Source: DAOTZR01 sp034432595
GTDB lineage: Bacteria; Chloroflexota; Anaerolineae; B4-G1; SLSP01
Assembly (NCBI GenBank): GCA_034432595.1
Contig: DAOUBT010000038.1
Span: forward strand, 1-37,675
DNA: 37,675 nucleotides
Direction: 5' to 3'
Part shown: positions 24,568 through 32,517 of the stretch, piece after piece
Position numbering within the stretch: position 1 is the first letter of the stretch
Layout: every line of letters begins with the position of its first letter
Notes under the pieces: model-generated
The model's input: the letters and a program-made list of their open reading frames with translations, nothing else
Told to the model about the DNA's origin: nothing
The model's database searches: none
Program-made: the position numbers and the translations under genes

Positions 24568-24957
24568 ATGATGACTCGAATTTTAATCGTGGATGATGAT
24601 CCGCAAGTGCGCAAGCTGCTTGGCGATGGGCTGCGTCTGTTGGGCGAGGGCTATGATGTGGTTTGCGTGGCCACGGCTGAAGCCGCTATTGACGAGATGG
24701 AGCAGGTAGCTCCGCATCTGCTCATCAGCGATCTACGCCTGCCCGGCCTGAGCGGCTTAGACCTGATTGCCTATGTCCGCGCGCGGAATTTCAATTTCCC
24801 CATCATTCTCATCACCGGCCATCCGGATGTGAATTTGCGGGCTTTTCAGAAGACCCTGAACATTAGTGCCTGTCTCTACAAGCCGGTGCGGTTGCGGGAT
24901 TTGCTGGACTACGTGGGACAGTGTCTTGCCGCCCCCGTCAATTCTGAGGCGGGATAA
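24568..24957 (+). CDS. Single-domain response regulator (CheY-like receiver)
   Basis: 129 residues: receiver domain only, with no output domain. The acidic pair is in VDDDPQVRKLL (9-11), the phosphoacceptor Asp55 in LLISDLRLPGLSG, the switch Thr83 in ITGHP and Lys105 in LYKPV. All catalytic positions are present. No histidine kinase is in the window, so its partner is unknown. GAGGTG lies 5 nt before the first of two adjacent ATGs. Confidence 0.92.
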   Translation: MMTRILIVDDDPQVRKLLGDGLRLLGEGYDVVCVATAEAAIDEMEQVAPHLLISDLRLPGLSGLDLIAYVRARNFNFPIILITGHPDVNLRAFQKTLNISACLYKPVRLRDLLDYVGQCLAAPVNSEAG

Positions 24958-24988
24958 CGCTCCGCGTATCTTTTAAGCATCATGGGGG

Positions 24989-25016
24989 TTGATTCCTATG
25001 GAAACTCAGGTACAAT
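24989..25016 (+). promoter_or_regulatory. Possible promoter for the small basic protein gene
   Basis: TTGATT, 16 bp, TACAAT: both boxes fair at acceptable spacing. Predicted start near 25023, which supports ATG 25046 rather than an upstream ATG. Confidence 0.4.
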
Positions 25017-25045
25017 ACAGGCAGCTTTACGAAAGGCAGATGACA

Positions 25046-25216
25046 ATGAGCGGCGAAAAGGAAGAGAGTCTGGTCAAAGTGCAAAAGTTGCGGCGCGCGC
25101 TGCGACGGCTGCGGCGTGAGCAGCAGTACACGCAAAAGGATGCCCAAAAACGCGGCTCCTGGTGGAAATCCCTGCTGAGTCGCCTCGGCCTGAATCGCAC
25201 GCAGGAAGGGGAATAA
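25046..25216 (+). CDS. Small basic protein, unknown function
   Basis: 56 residues beginning MSGEKEESL, then a highly basic helical stretch (VQKLRRALRRLRREQQ) and a Trp-Trp/Leu C-terminal segment (SWWKSLLSRLGLNR) that could be an amphipathic membrane-binding helix. GAAAGG lies about 9 nt before ATG 25046. Longer versions from 24998 or 24989 would span the predicted promoter. Not recognised; coding status is plausible but not certain. A terminator follows at 25354. Confidence 0.5.
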   Translation: MSGEKEESLVKVQKLRRALRRLRREQQYTQKDAQKRGSWWKSLLSRLGLNRTQEGE

Positions 25217-25353
25217 CGTTGCCGCGCTGCTGACTTTGCGCGCAAGCTTGCCCGCGCACCATGGATTTGGCAGAGGGCTTCAGCTTTTCAGGCGCGCGAA
25301 GGAGTATCTCCCCTCTGCACTGATCCCAGCCTATAGCATGACCTCGACTTACA

Positions 25354-25384
25354 AAAAAGCGCCACCCTTGAGTGGCGCTTTTTA
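25354..25384. terminator. Bidirectional intrinsic terminator
   Basis: A perfect 12-bp stem (AAAAAGCGCCAC and complement) with a 6-nt loop, with A-run before and T-run after, so it works for both strands. It lies right before the tandem array and would stop transcripts entering it from the left or leaving it leftward. Confidence 0.85.
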
Positions 25385-25392
25385 TGTCTCCT

Positions 25393-26410
25393 GGTATCCC
25401 CAGGCTCTGCCTGGGCAACCTGCGGTACAGGTATCCCCAAGCCCTGCTGGGCAACCTGCCAGTCAAAGGCAGGCGGTACCGGTATCCCCAGGCCCTGCTG
25501 GGCAACCTGCCAGCCAGAGGCGGACGGTACAGGTATCCCCAGGCCCTGCTGGACAACCTGCCAGTCAAAGGCAGGCGGTACCGGTATCCCCAGGCCCTGC
25601 TGGACAACCTGCCAGTCAAAGGCAGGCGGTACTGGTATCCCCAGGCTCCGCCTGGACAACCTACCAGCCAAAGGATGGCGGTACCGGTATCCCCAGGCTC
25701 CGCCTGGGTAACCTGCCAGCCAGAGGCGGGCGGTACAGGTATCCCCAGGCCCTGCTGGGCAACCTGCCAGCCAGAGGCGGACGGTACTGGTATCCCCAGG
25801 CCCTGCCTGGGTAACCTGCGGTACCGGTATCCCCAGGCTCCGCCTGGACAACCTGCCAGCCAGAGGCGGACGGTACCGGTATCCCCAGGCTCCGCCTGGG
25901 CAACCTGCCAGCCAAAGGCTGGCGGTACCGGTATCCCCAGGCTCCGCCTGGGTAACCTGCCAGCCAGAGGCTGGCGGTACTGGTATCCCCAGGCCCTGCT
26001 GGACAACCTGCCAGCCAAAGGCGGACGGTACAGGTATCCCCAGGCCCTGCTGGGCAACCTGCCAGCCAGAGGTGGACGGTACTGGTATCCCCACGCCCTA
26101 CTGGACAATCGGCCAGCCAGAGGCGGACGGTACAGGTATCCCCAGGCTCCGCCTGGGCAACCTGCCAGCCAGAGGCGGACGGTACAGGTATCCCCAGGCC
26201 CTGCTGGACAACCTGCCAGTCAAAGGCAGGCGGTACTGGTATCCCCAGGCCCTGCTGGACAACCTGCCAGCCAGAGGCGGGCGGTACTGGTATCCCCAGG
26301 CTCCGCCCGGGTAACCTACCAGCCAGAGGCGGACGGTACTGGTATCCCCAGGCTCCGCCTGGGTAACCTGCCAGCCAAAGGCAGGCGGTACAGGTATCCC
26401 CAGGCAGAGA
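25393..26410. repeat. Tandem 51/52-bp minisatellite array, about 21 units
   Basis: Contiguous copies each beginning GGTATCCCCAGG and ending CGGTAC plus one variable base. Two core variants alternate irregularly: CAGGCCCTGCTGG (51-bp unit) and CAGGCTCCGCCTGG (52-bp unit, with a CCAGG-N6-CCTGG-type palindrome). A second variable block reads CCAGCCAGAGGCGGA, CCAGTCAAAGGCAGG or CCAGCCAAAGGCTGG. Units beginning at 25393 and 25789 are shortened to about 37 bp by loss of that block. There are no unique spacers, so it is not CRISPR. The array sits between a plus-strand gene set and the convergent secreted-protein gene. Function unknown. Confidence 0.9.
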
Positions 26411-26489
26411 AGGTAAGCAGTTGCGATTTTTTCAGAAAGAACACTGGGATAAGCAAAACGAGTTCGCTCGAACCGCCCAACGAGCCGGA

Positions 26490-27485
26490 TTACCACCAGA
26501 TCAGGAAGGTGTTTTGCGTTTCGGTTTTCAGGTTCCCATACGTGATGGTGGCTTTGACGATAATGCGCTCGCCAATCTTTCCACCGGTCACCTGGATTTC
26601 CTCACGCACGTAACCTTGATCGTTGGTGGTGAGGGGACGACTTTGGTAAAGCGTCTTGCCCTGGGCATTGATAAGGCTAATGACGACCGAGGCGCTCTTC
26701 ACGCCTTTGCTGACCCCATCCCGGACGAGAACGGTGACCACCTGAGAGCCGTTATTTCCCATCACAGAATAGCGCAAAGAGAGCAGGGCCTTCAGGTTGG
26801 AGACGGGCGCAGTCTGGGTGGGGAGTGTGGTATTGCCACGCGGATCCGGCAAAGGCTTGAGCGCCTGTGGCAAGATACGGTCGCGGTAGCGATTGATGTA
26901 CTCCTCTCCCAAATTCCCCACATGCACCGGATTGGCCCGATCATCAGGATGCCACTCCAATTTCAAATTCTCGAAGTATTGGACAATCCGGCCCTCTTCG
27001 ATAAACATTTCGGTGATGGGATACCCGAACACCTCCACCCCACCGTGATCCTTAACGTAGTTGAGGAAAGCATAAGAGAGGGTGTGTCCGGTTTGAGGAT
27101 AATAAACGCGACGGCGTGAAGGGAACGCCGGGGGCGAAACCGGCGGTGTCCCATACCCCAGCTCCTTGCCCAGAGGCCCCAGACTGATGCGCGGATTCGG
27201 GACATTGGGATCGTATTGAATGCGCGATTTCTGGAAGTATTGCACAATGACGCCATCGGCGGTGGTAAAAGGTTCGGTCAGCGGGTATCCGTGAACTTCA
27301 AGCCCACCGGTGGCCTCGAAGTAGTCCAGAAACCCTTTGCTGACCACATGCCCGGTTTCTTCAAACCAAAGGGTCTTATCGCCGACCGGGACTTGAGCCA
27401 GGCCGACGCCAGGGAAGATTCCCGCTCCCAAAAGGGCGAGAAGTCCCGTTACTACGATTCGCAGCACTGTGTATTTCGTCTTCAT
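26490..27485 (-). CDS. Secreted protein with FGYP/VQYF repeats and C-terminal beta domain
   Basis: 331 residues with a signal peptide or N-terminal anchor (RIVVTGLLALLGAGIFPG, ending near GLAQ). Two similar modules follow: FEETGHVVSKGFLDYFEATG...VHGYPLTEPF...VQYFQKSRI and YYPQTGHTLSYAFLNYVKDHG...VFGYPITEMF...VQYFENLKLEW. Such modules are frequent in secreted Chloroflexota proteins, and their ligand is unknown. The C-terminal about 95 residues (SVVISLINAQGKTLYQSRPL) look like an Ig-like or fibronectin-like sandwich. ATG 27485 has GCGAGAGAG upstream and gives a clean signal sequence; the in-frame extension to 27542 is unlikely. Confidence 0.78.
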   Translation of the reverse strand: MKTKYTVLRIVVTGLLALLGAGIFPGVGLAQVPVGDKTLWFEETGHVVSKGFLDYFEATGGLEVHGYPLTEPFTTADGVIVQYFQKSRIQYDPNVPNPRISLGPLGKELGYGTPPVSPPAFPSRRRVYYPQTGHTLSYAFLNYVKDHGGVEVFGYPITEMFIEEGRIVQYFENLKLEWHPDDRANPVHVGNLGEEYINRYRDRILPQALKPLPDPRGNTTLPTQTAPVSNLKALLSLRYSVMGNNGSQVVTVLVRDGVSKGVKSASVVISLINAQGKTLYQSRPLTTNDQGYVREEIQVTGGKIGERIIVKATITYGNLKTETQNTFLIWW

Positions 27486-27706
27486 CTCTCTCGCCTGATG
27501 CTTTGAATGGCCCTGGTTTCGTGCTGTCCGCGCATTCCTCAAACCCGGGTAGAAGAGTACGACTATCCAGGAAGGGTCTTTTTATACATACCAATTTTAC
27601 ACTGAAATACAGCTTTAAGCAATTACAATTTAGCGAATTTTAAGCAGCAATTTCGTGACAGGTATCGGTTCCAGCTTTTGACGAAGCTACGAAAGCCTTT
27701 CGCTTA

Positions 27707-27735
27707 TTGGCAAAGCTCAGGTTTCGGGTTAAACT
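27707..27735 (+). promoter_or_regulatory. Possible promoter for the CPBP-like gene
   Basis: TTGGCA, 17 bp, TAAACT: five-of-six -35 and four-of-six -10 at ideal spacing, 47 nt before the ATG at 27782. The rest of 27486-27706 is AT-rich for this genome and holds no gene. Confidence 0.4.
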
Positions 27736-27781
27736 TAAGTTGGGAACGCATTCATCATCCAGGGAGGAGTCCAGGAGAGTC

Positions 27782-28381
27782 ATGCGCACTTTGTTCAAAG
27801 AATGGCGTACCAGTGTGATGCTGGTCGTGGGTACCGGCGTGCTCACGTTTGACTTTTATCATCGCGCACAGTTTACGGATTGGCAACGGGGGTTGATCTT
27901 TCTCCTGGTGCCCCTGTTCACGTTGCTTATCCTGGGATTCCGTCCCACAGATTATGGCTTCCGGCTGGGAAACTGGCGCCGCGGTCTGCTTCTCACCGCG
28001 GGCGCCATGCTCATCATGACGCCGATTCTGTGGGTAGCTACGCGCGGCGCAGATTTCCGCGGCTACTACGGCGGCATCTGGCCGCAGGGAGGCTGGCTCG
28101 GCACCCTGGGCTGGACGGCTTCGGATTTATTCGGCTGGGAATTTTTCTTCCGCGGCTTCTGGTTGTTCGCGCTGCTGCCCATCGCCGGGGATTGGGCGTT
28201 GCTCTTGCAAGCCATCCCTTTCACCATGGCCCACTATGGGAAGCCGGAGTTGGAGACGTGGAGCTGCATCGTCGGCGGGACGTTGTTCGGCTGGGTGGCG
28301 CGCGAAACAGGATCGTTCTTGTATCCCTTCCTGATCCACACTTACGTGGCCTTCTTTACAGCATGGGTGGCGGGGAGATGA
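27782..28381 (+). CDS. CPBP-family (CAAX protease/bacteriocin-processing-like) membrane protein
   Basis: 199 residues with about five to six transmembrane helices. The region FGWEFFFRGFWLF (about 117-129) aligns with the EExxxRG motif of CPBP/Abi intramembrane proteases, and HYGKPELETW plus GWVARETGSFLYPFLIH supply the later His motifs. The first Glu of EExxxR is Trp here, so the two-glutamate site is incomplete. The substrate is unknown. GGAGAG lies close to ATG 27782; an upstream in-frame ATG at 27707 would start inside the predicted promoter. Confidence 0.8.
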   Translation: MRTLFKEWRTSVMLVVGTGVLTFDFYHRAQFTDWQRGLIFLLVPLFTLLILGFRPTDYGFRLGNWRRGLLLTAGAMLIMTPILWVATRGADFRGYYGGIWPQGGWLGTLGWTASDLFGWEFFFRGFWLFALLPIAGDWALLLQAIPFTMAHYGKPELETWSCIVGGTLFGWVARETGSFLYPFLIHTYVAFFTAWVAGR

Positions 28382-28436
28382 GTCAGGCGTGTAGCCTGCC
28401 TCATCCATCACCGGATGGTTTCAGAAGTGAGCAAAA

Positions 28437-28471
28437 GCAGGGTGGGCGAGGCAATCCTTCGCCTACCCTGC
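28437..28471. repeat. Hairpin related to the dispersed element (copy C, hairpin only)
   Basis: A 13-bp stem (GCAGGGTGGGCGA and near-complement, one G.U) with a 9-nt loop. It shares GGGTGGGCGA-GGCAAT-TCGCC with the terminal hairpins of copies A and B but lacks their left part. It lies 56 bp after the CPBP-like gene and before the methyltransferase-like gene, and may act as a terminator or mRNA-end stabiliser. Confidence 0.55.
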
Positions 28472-28530
28472 GGAAGCAAGCCGCTATTCAGAAAGTACAT
28501 TTGAAAGGGTTTTGACCCAAAGGAGTGTTC

Positions 28531-29769
28531 ATGGAGACGGTAACTTTGACTTTGCAGGCCATGGCCCACGGGGGTGCAGCGTTAGGACGCGCAGGCGGGC
28601 GGGTTATTTTCGTGCCCTATGCCCTGCCGGGGGAACGGGTGCGCGTCACCCTGACGGAGGTGCATCAGCGTTATGCGCACGCGCAGTTGTTGGACGTGCT
28701 GGAAGCCAGTCCCGCGCGCGTGACACCACCCTGTCCACATTTTGGAGCAAAGGGATGCGCAGGTTGCCAGTGGCAACACATCGCGCCGAACGTGCAACCC
28801 CAGCTCAAAGGCTTGATTGTGCGCGATCAGTTGCAGCGCGTGGGCCAGATTGCAGAACCTCCGCTTTTGGAACCGTTAACGCCGGCCCCGCCCTGGGAGA
28901 CGCGCGTGGCGGTGCGCTTCGCAGTGACGCCAGAAGGCCGTCTGGGTTATCCCCGCGCGGATGGGACGGGTGTGCTTGCAATAGAGGACTGTCCGGTGCT
29001 GCACCCTCAATTGCGCGAGGTGCTCGCCGCGTTCGATTTTGCGCTGCCGGAACTGGCGTGGATGGAGCTGCGCACCGCGCCTGACGGCTCGGATACGCTG
29101 CTCGTCCTCCAGACGGTAGATAACGAACCGCCCGCGTTATCCGTTGAACTACCGCTGTCCGTGATCCAAATCGGCCACGACGGCGCCGTGGCGCCTCTGA
29201 TTGGGATGGATTATTTGAGCGTGCCCCTGGATGAGGTCGTGTATCGCGTCTCGCCCACGACACCCTACCCGCCTTACGCGACACACTGGCCCGTGCTGCG
29301 GGACGTGATCCTGGAAGCGCTGGCGCTCACGGCGGATGAGACGGCGCTGGAGCTGTATTGCGGAGCAGGTTTCTTCACGCGCGCGCTGGCCACCTCCGCG
29401 CGGCAGGTGCTGGCCGTGGACCCCAATCCGGCGGCGGCAGCGGATGCACGTTTTAACACGCGGGACTATGCTAACGTGACCGTGGAGGCGGAGGAGCCTT
29501 TGACGGTGCTGGAACGCGCCGGCACGGCGTGGGACGCGGTGCTGCTCCATCCGCCTGCGCAGGGGCTGGATGGGCCAACGTTGGACGCGCTGGCCGCCTT
29601 GCAGGCACCGCGCATCGCCTATCTGGCGGATGACCCGGCCACCCTGGCGCGCGACGTGCAACGGCTGGCCCGCAGTGGCTATAGCCTCGTCTGGGTGCAG
29701 CCGCTGGACTTGCTGCCTCAGAGTTTCGTCGTCACCAACGTGGCGCTCCTGGCGCTGGTGGAGGAATAA
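28531..29769 (+). CDS. RlmD/RumA-like TRAM/Fe-S RNA methyltransferase homologue, catalytic residues lost
   Basis: 412 residues. Active relatives make 5-methyluridine in rRNA or tRNA. An N-terminal TRAM-like domain (about 1-60) is followed by the [4Fe-4S] cysteines Cys68, Cys76, Cys79 and Cys154, all present. The SAM-binding motif LELYCGAGFFTRAL is also clear. However, the active site is replaced. The DPPRxG motif reads HPPAQG, the SCxP nucleophile loop reads ADDPATLARD (Cys to Asp), and the C-terminal HVE general base reads VVT. RNA and SAM binding may remain, but m5U catalysis as known should not. ATG 28531 follows AAAGGAG. Confidence 0.85.
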   Translation: METVTLTLQAMAHGGAALGRAGGRVIFVPYALPGERVRVTLTEVHQRYAHAQLLDVLEASPARVTPPCPHFGAKGCAGCQWQHIAPNVQPQLKGLIVRDQLQRVGQIAEPPLLEPLTPAPPWETRVAVRFAVTPEGRLGYPRADGTGVLAIEDCPVLHPQLREVLAAFDFALPELAWMELRTAPDGSDTLLVLQTVDNEPPALSVELPLSVIQIGHDGAVAPLIGMDYLSVPLDEVVYRVSPTTPYPPYATHWPVLRDVILEALALTADETALELYCGAGFFTRALATSARQVLAVDPNPAAAADARFNTRDYANVTVEAEEPLTVLERAGTAWDAVLLHPPAQGLDGPTLDALAALQAPRIAYLADDPATLARDVQRLARSGYSLVWVQPLDLLPQSFVVTNVALLALVEE

Positions 29770-29785
29770 AGGCGAATTTTCTCAC

Positions 29786-29813
29786 TTGCTATCTGTGCGA
29801 AGTGTGGTATAAA
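29786..29813 (+). promoter_or_regulatory. Promoter of tRNA-Lys
   Basis: TTGCTA, 16 bp, TATAAA, with the predicted start about 5 nt before the tRNA 5' end. Confidence 0.55.
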
Positions 29814-29824
29814 TAACGCGCGTT

Positions 29825-29900
29825 GGCCCGCTAGCTCAATAGGTAGAGCAGGGGACTCTTAATCCCTTGGTTACAGGTTCGAGTCCTGTGCGGGTCACCA
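29825..29900 (+). tRNA. tRNA-Lys (anticodon CTT)
   Basis: A full cloverleaf: acceptor GGCCCGC/GCGGGTC with one G.U, D-arm GCTC/GAGC, a 5-bp anticodon stem GGGGA/TCCCT with loop CTCTTAA (anticodon CTT at 29858-29860), T-arm ACAGG-TTCGAGT-CCTGT, discriminator A and an encoded CCA. Reads lysine AAG codons. It is followed at once by a strong terminator. Confidence 0.97.
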
Positions 29901-29935
29901 AAACCGCCCCACTTGCGTGGGGCGGTTTTGTTTTG
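29900..29935 (+). terminator. Intrinsic terminator of tRNA-Lys
   Basis: A perfect stem of about 13 bp (AAAACCGCCCCAC and complement), 4-nt loop, then TTTTGTTTT. The A-run on its left means it may also stop minus-strand transcripts from the FAD oxidoreductase operon. Confidence 0.92.
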
Positions 29936-29943
29936 GCAAGCGT

Positions 29944-31554
29944 CTACTGACGCGAGGGCTTCTGCCGGGCCACAATGTGATCGGCAGCAAGTCGCCCGGT
30001 GAGAATAGAGGTCGGCACGCCATTAGGGCTGTAGGTCCACTGCCCGGCCTGCGCGACGTGCGGTAACGGGGTTTTGACCGCTTCATTGATGGTCAACATG
30101 CCCGTCGTGACCGGGATGGGCGCCTCAAAAGACCAGCCGACAATGGAACCGTCGGAACTGCCGGAAATCGCCTGCAAGGTCAGCGGCGTGGCGGTGAGGG
30201 TGAAGAGCACGCGGTCGCGCAGCATGGGATAAATGGAATCGCTCAGGACTTCGAGCATCCGCTTAGCCACTTCTTCTTTGAAAGTGTCGTACCAGCCGGA
30301 GTCCTGCACTTTCTTGACCAGCTCATACTCAAACAGAGTGCTGATGATGAGACCTGTCTGGCCCGGCGGCGCCGCGCTGGGGTCTTTGAGTGCGGGGATG
30401 GAGATTTCATACGTATTGAGCGCGCAAAAGCGGTCCAGCCAGTCCAGCACATCGGCGCGGGAATGGGCGTCCCAGTGGTCCAGCAGGTCACGCAGCTCGG
30501 AGCGGTGAATTTCGCCCAGTCCCTGCCGCGAGGGCGTGTAGAAGAAATGCCCATGGGAGATGGCGGCAAAGGCTTCAGGCGGCGCGTCCACTCCCACATA
30601 TACGGTGAAGATGGAGTCCGCACCGCGCCCGGTAAGCACGCGCTGTTGGCGCGCCTCAAACGCGCGCACCACGTCGGGAGGACAGCCCGTCGTTTGCGTG
30701 ATGCGGTACAAGGTTTTCAAATCAGCGGCCCAAAGCAGGTCCTCATAGCCGTAACGCTGCCCGGTGCGGTCCTCGACCCAGCGTTCCCCGGCATGGACGG
30801 CGGTCACTTCTACCCCGGTTTTGATGGATGCGCCATACTCGCGGGCTTTCTGCTCCAGAGCCTCTACCAGCTTCCCCACCCCGCCTTTGGGATAAAAATA
30901 ATCGTTGTAAAGATAGAAATAGCTCATGGCAAAAAAGGCCGGTGTACCGCGGAAAAAGTGTTGACTGATGATGTCCCGCAGGGCGCGATTTTTGACCAGA
31001 CGATCCAGGTACGGCTCCACCGGTCCGCGCATCGCGGCAATGTTGACCAATGTCATCAGGAAGCGGAAAAACCAGGGCAGAAACGTGCCCACAAAGTACC
31101 GTTTATCGCTGCGAAAATCGTTGAAAGCTGGATTGCTCACCCCGTAAAGGACGCGCATCTCTCGCATCACATGGCGGATGGCCTTGCCCACCCGCTCAAT
31201 GTCGGCTTTGCTTTCGGGATACAGCGCTTTGAGCAAGGCCAGGTAGTCTTCCAGACTTTCCGGCGATGTGACATGCATGATGCGATCCTCCACCCCCACC
31301 GAGACACGATTGGGCAGAGTCTCAAGCTGAATTCCTAATTCCTTCAGCATGGGATGGATAATGCCAGCGCTGACCAGCGCGCGCACGCCGCCTTCAAAAC
31401 GAAAACCATTGCGACTGAAAGTGTTGACCAGGCCACCGCAGCGTTCATTCTTCTCCAGCAGCACGACATCAAGTCCAGCGCGGGCCAGATACACGGTAGC
31501 CGTCAATCCGGCGATGCCGCCACCCACCACCACCACTTTGTGTTGTTCGCTCAT
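29944..31554 (-). CDS. FAD-dependent oxidoreductase, phytoene desaturase/amine-oxidase-like
   Basis: 536 residues. The N-terminal FAD motif VVVVGGGIAGLTATVYLARA (7-26), ending in a Glu at the strand-2 position, is followed by the RCGGLVNTFSRNGFRFEGG segment typical of CrtI/retinol-saturase-like enzymes. A C-terminal SPNGVPTSILTGRLAADHI closes the FAD site. The substrate is unknown; family members desaturate, saturate or isomerise carotenoid-like or polyisoprenoid lipids. Its ATG overlaps the stop of the SDR gene (ATGA), and both follow an NTF2-like gene, a set that suggests a lipid or terpenoid modification pathway. Confidence 0.85.
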   Translation of the reverse strand: MSEQHKVVVVGGGIAGLTATVYLARAGLDVVLLEKNERCGGLVNTFSRNGFRFEGGVRALVSAGIIHPMLKELGIQLETLPNRVSVGVEDRIMHVTSPESLEDYLALLKALYPESKADIERVGKAIRHVMREMRVLYGVSNPAFNDFRSDKRYFVGTFLPWFFRFLMTLVNIAAMRGPVEPYLDRLVKNRALRDIISQHFFRGTPAFFAMSYFYLYNDYFYPKGGVGKLVEALEQKAREYGASIKTGVEVTAVHAGERWVEDRTGQRYGYEDLLWAADLKTLYRITQTTGCPPDVVRAFEARQQRVLTGRGADSIFTVYVGVDAPPEAFAAISHGHFFYTPSRQGLGEIHRSELRDLLDHWDAHSRADVLDWLDRFCALNTYEISIPALKDPSAAPPGQTGLIISTLFEYELVKKVQDSGWYDTFKEEVAKRMLEVLSDSIYPMLRDRVLFTLTATPLTLQAISGSSDGSIVGWSFEAPIPVTTGMLTINEAVKTPLPHVAQAGQWTYSPNGVPTSILTGRLAADHIVARQKPSRQ

Positions 31555-32516
31555 CGCAAGCCTCCTAAATCTAACGTGCGTTCCCAGAGAGCTTCCGCCA
31601 GCGCGCGGTCCTGCGCGGGCGGAGTCACCTCCTCAATGCGGGTCAAATTGAAGAATTTGCCACTCACCTGTGCCAGCTCCGGCGCCACGCCCAGGGTATA
31701 AAGGGCCTCAGCGGAAACCACAGGCGACGCGGAAAGGCGATCTATCACGTTCCGCTTCCACCAGCGATAGAGCGTGCCGTTATCACGGCCTGTATTGGTC
31801 GCCACCATACCGGGATGCATGGCGTTGATGGTCACGCCACTGCCTGCGAAATCCTCATGGAAAAGCATCATGGAAAGAATCTGGGCCAGCTTTGACGCGC
31901 CATAAGCGCGCAGGCCGGTATAGCGACGTTTTTCCCAATTCAGATCATCCAGCCGCAAGCCCCATACCGCAAAGCGATAGCCCTCAGAGCTGACGAGAAT
32001 GACCCGTCCATGCCCCTGCGCCTTGAGTTTCTCGCGCACCTGATAGGTGATGACAAAAGGCGCCAGGTAATTGACGGCAAAAGTCATTTCCAGGCCGTCT
32101 TCGGTCAGGCGTCTGCGGTCAAGGTATAGCCCGGCATTGTGAATAAGGACCTCTATGGGCACGTCCAGTTCCGCCAAAGCGCGCCCCACGCGGTGCATAT
32201 CAGGCAAGCGGCTCAGATCCGCCAGCAGAGTTTGGCAGGGGACGCCGAATTCACGCTGGATTTCCTCACGCAATGCAGCGGAACGCTCCGGGTTGCGGTT
32301 AATCGTGAGCAGATGCGCGCCCTGTGCAGCATACTTGCGGGCGGTGTGGTACCCGATGCCGGAGGTGGCGCCCGTGATGACCACCAGGCGCCCGTCGCAA
32401 CGCTCATGGCAGCGCTCGGGCTGCGCAAAGCTGTTGCGGACCATGGCAAAAACGTTCGACCAGCGGTATTGCGGCCAATACTTCAAGATGGGGGAAAGGT
32501 CTTGCCGCGCGTTCAT
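31551..32516 (-). CDS. Short-chain dehydrogenase/reductase
   Basis: 321 residues, NAD(P)-dependent Rossmann fold. The cofactor motif TGATSGIG is at 48-55, HNAG near 126-129, a catalytic Ser near 176, and YGASK with Tyr205 and Lys209. The long N-terminal extension of about 40 residues and the pattern LNWEKRRYTGLRAYGASKL resemble retinol-dehydrogenase-like SDRs acting on lipophilic substrates. ATG 32516 starts 1 nt after the NTF2-like stop, and the stop overlaps the oxidoreductase ATG, so it is tightly coupled in the operon. Confidence 0.9.
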   Translation of the reverse strand: MNARQDLSPILKYWPQYRWSNVFAMVRNSFAQPERCHERCDGRLVVITGATSGIGYHTARKYAAQGAHLLTINRNPERSAALREEIQREFGVPCQTLLADLSRLPDMHRVGRALAELDVPIEVLIHNAGLYLDRRRLTEDGLEMTFAVNYLAPFVITYQVREKLKAQGHGRVILVSSEGYRFAVWGLRLDDLNWEKRRYTGLRAYGASKLAQILSMMLFHEDFAGSGVTINAMHPGMVATNTGRDNGTLYRWWKRNVIDRLSASPVVSAEALYTLGVAPELAQVSGKFFNLTRIEEVTPPAQDRALAEALWERTLDLGGLR

Positions 32517-32517
32517 G

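Noticed and set aside
25393..26410. CRISPR array
   Set aside because: Repeats are contiguous with no unique spacers, units are 51/52 bp with internal variation, and there are no cas genes.
25372..26613. Long plus-strand open frame through the tandem array (about 413 codons), and matching minus-strand frames at 25074-26108
   Set aside because: They arise because no repeat unit contains a stop in any frame. The frame changes between 51- and 52-bp units, no ribosome site or signal is present, and the plus frame runs into the antisense of the secreted-protein gene.
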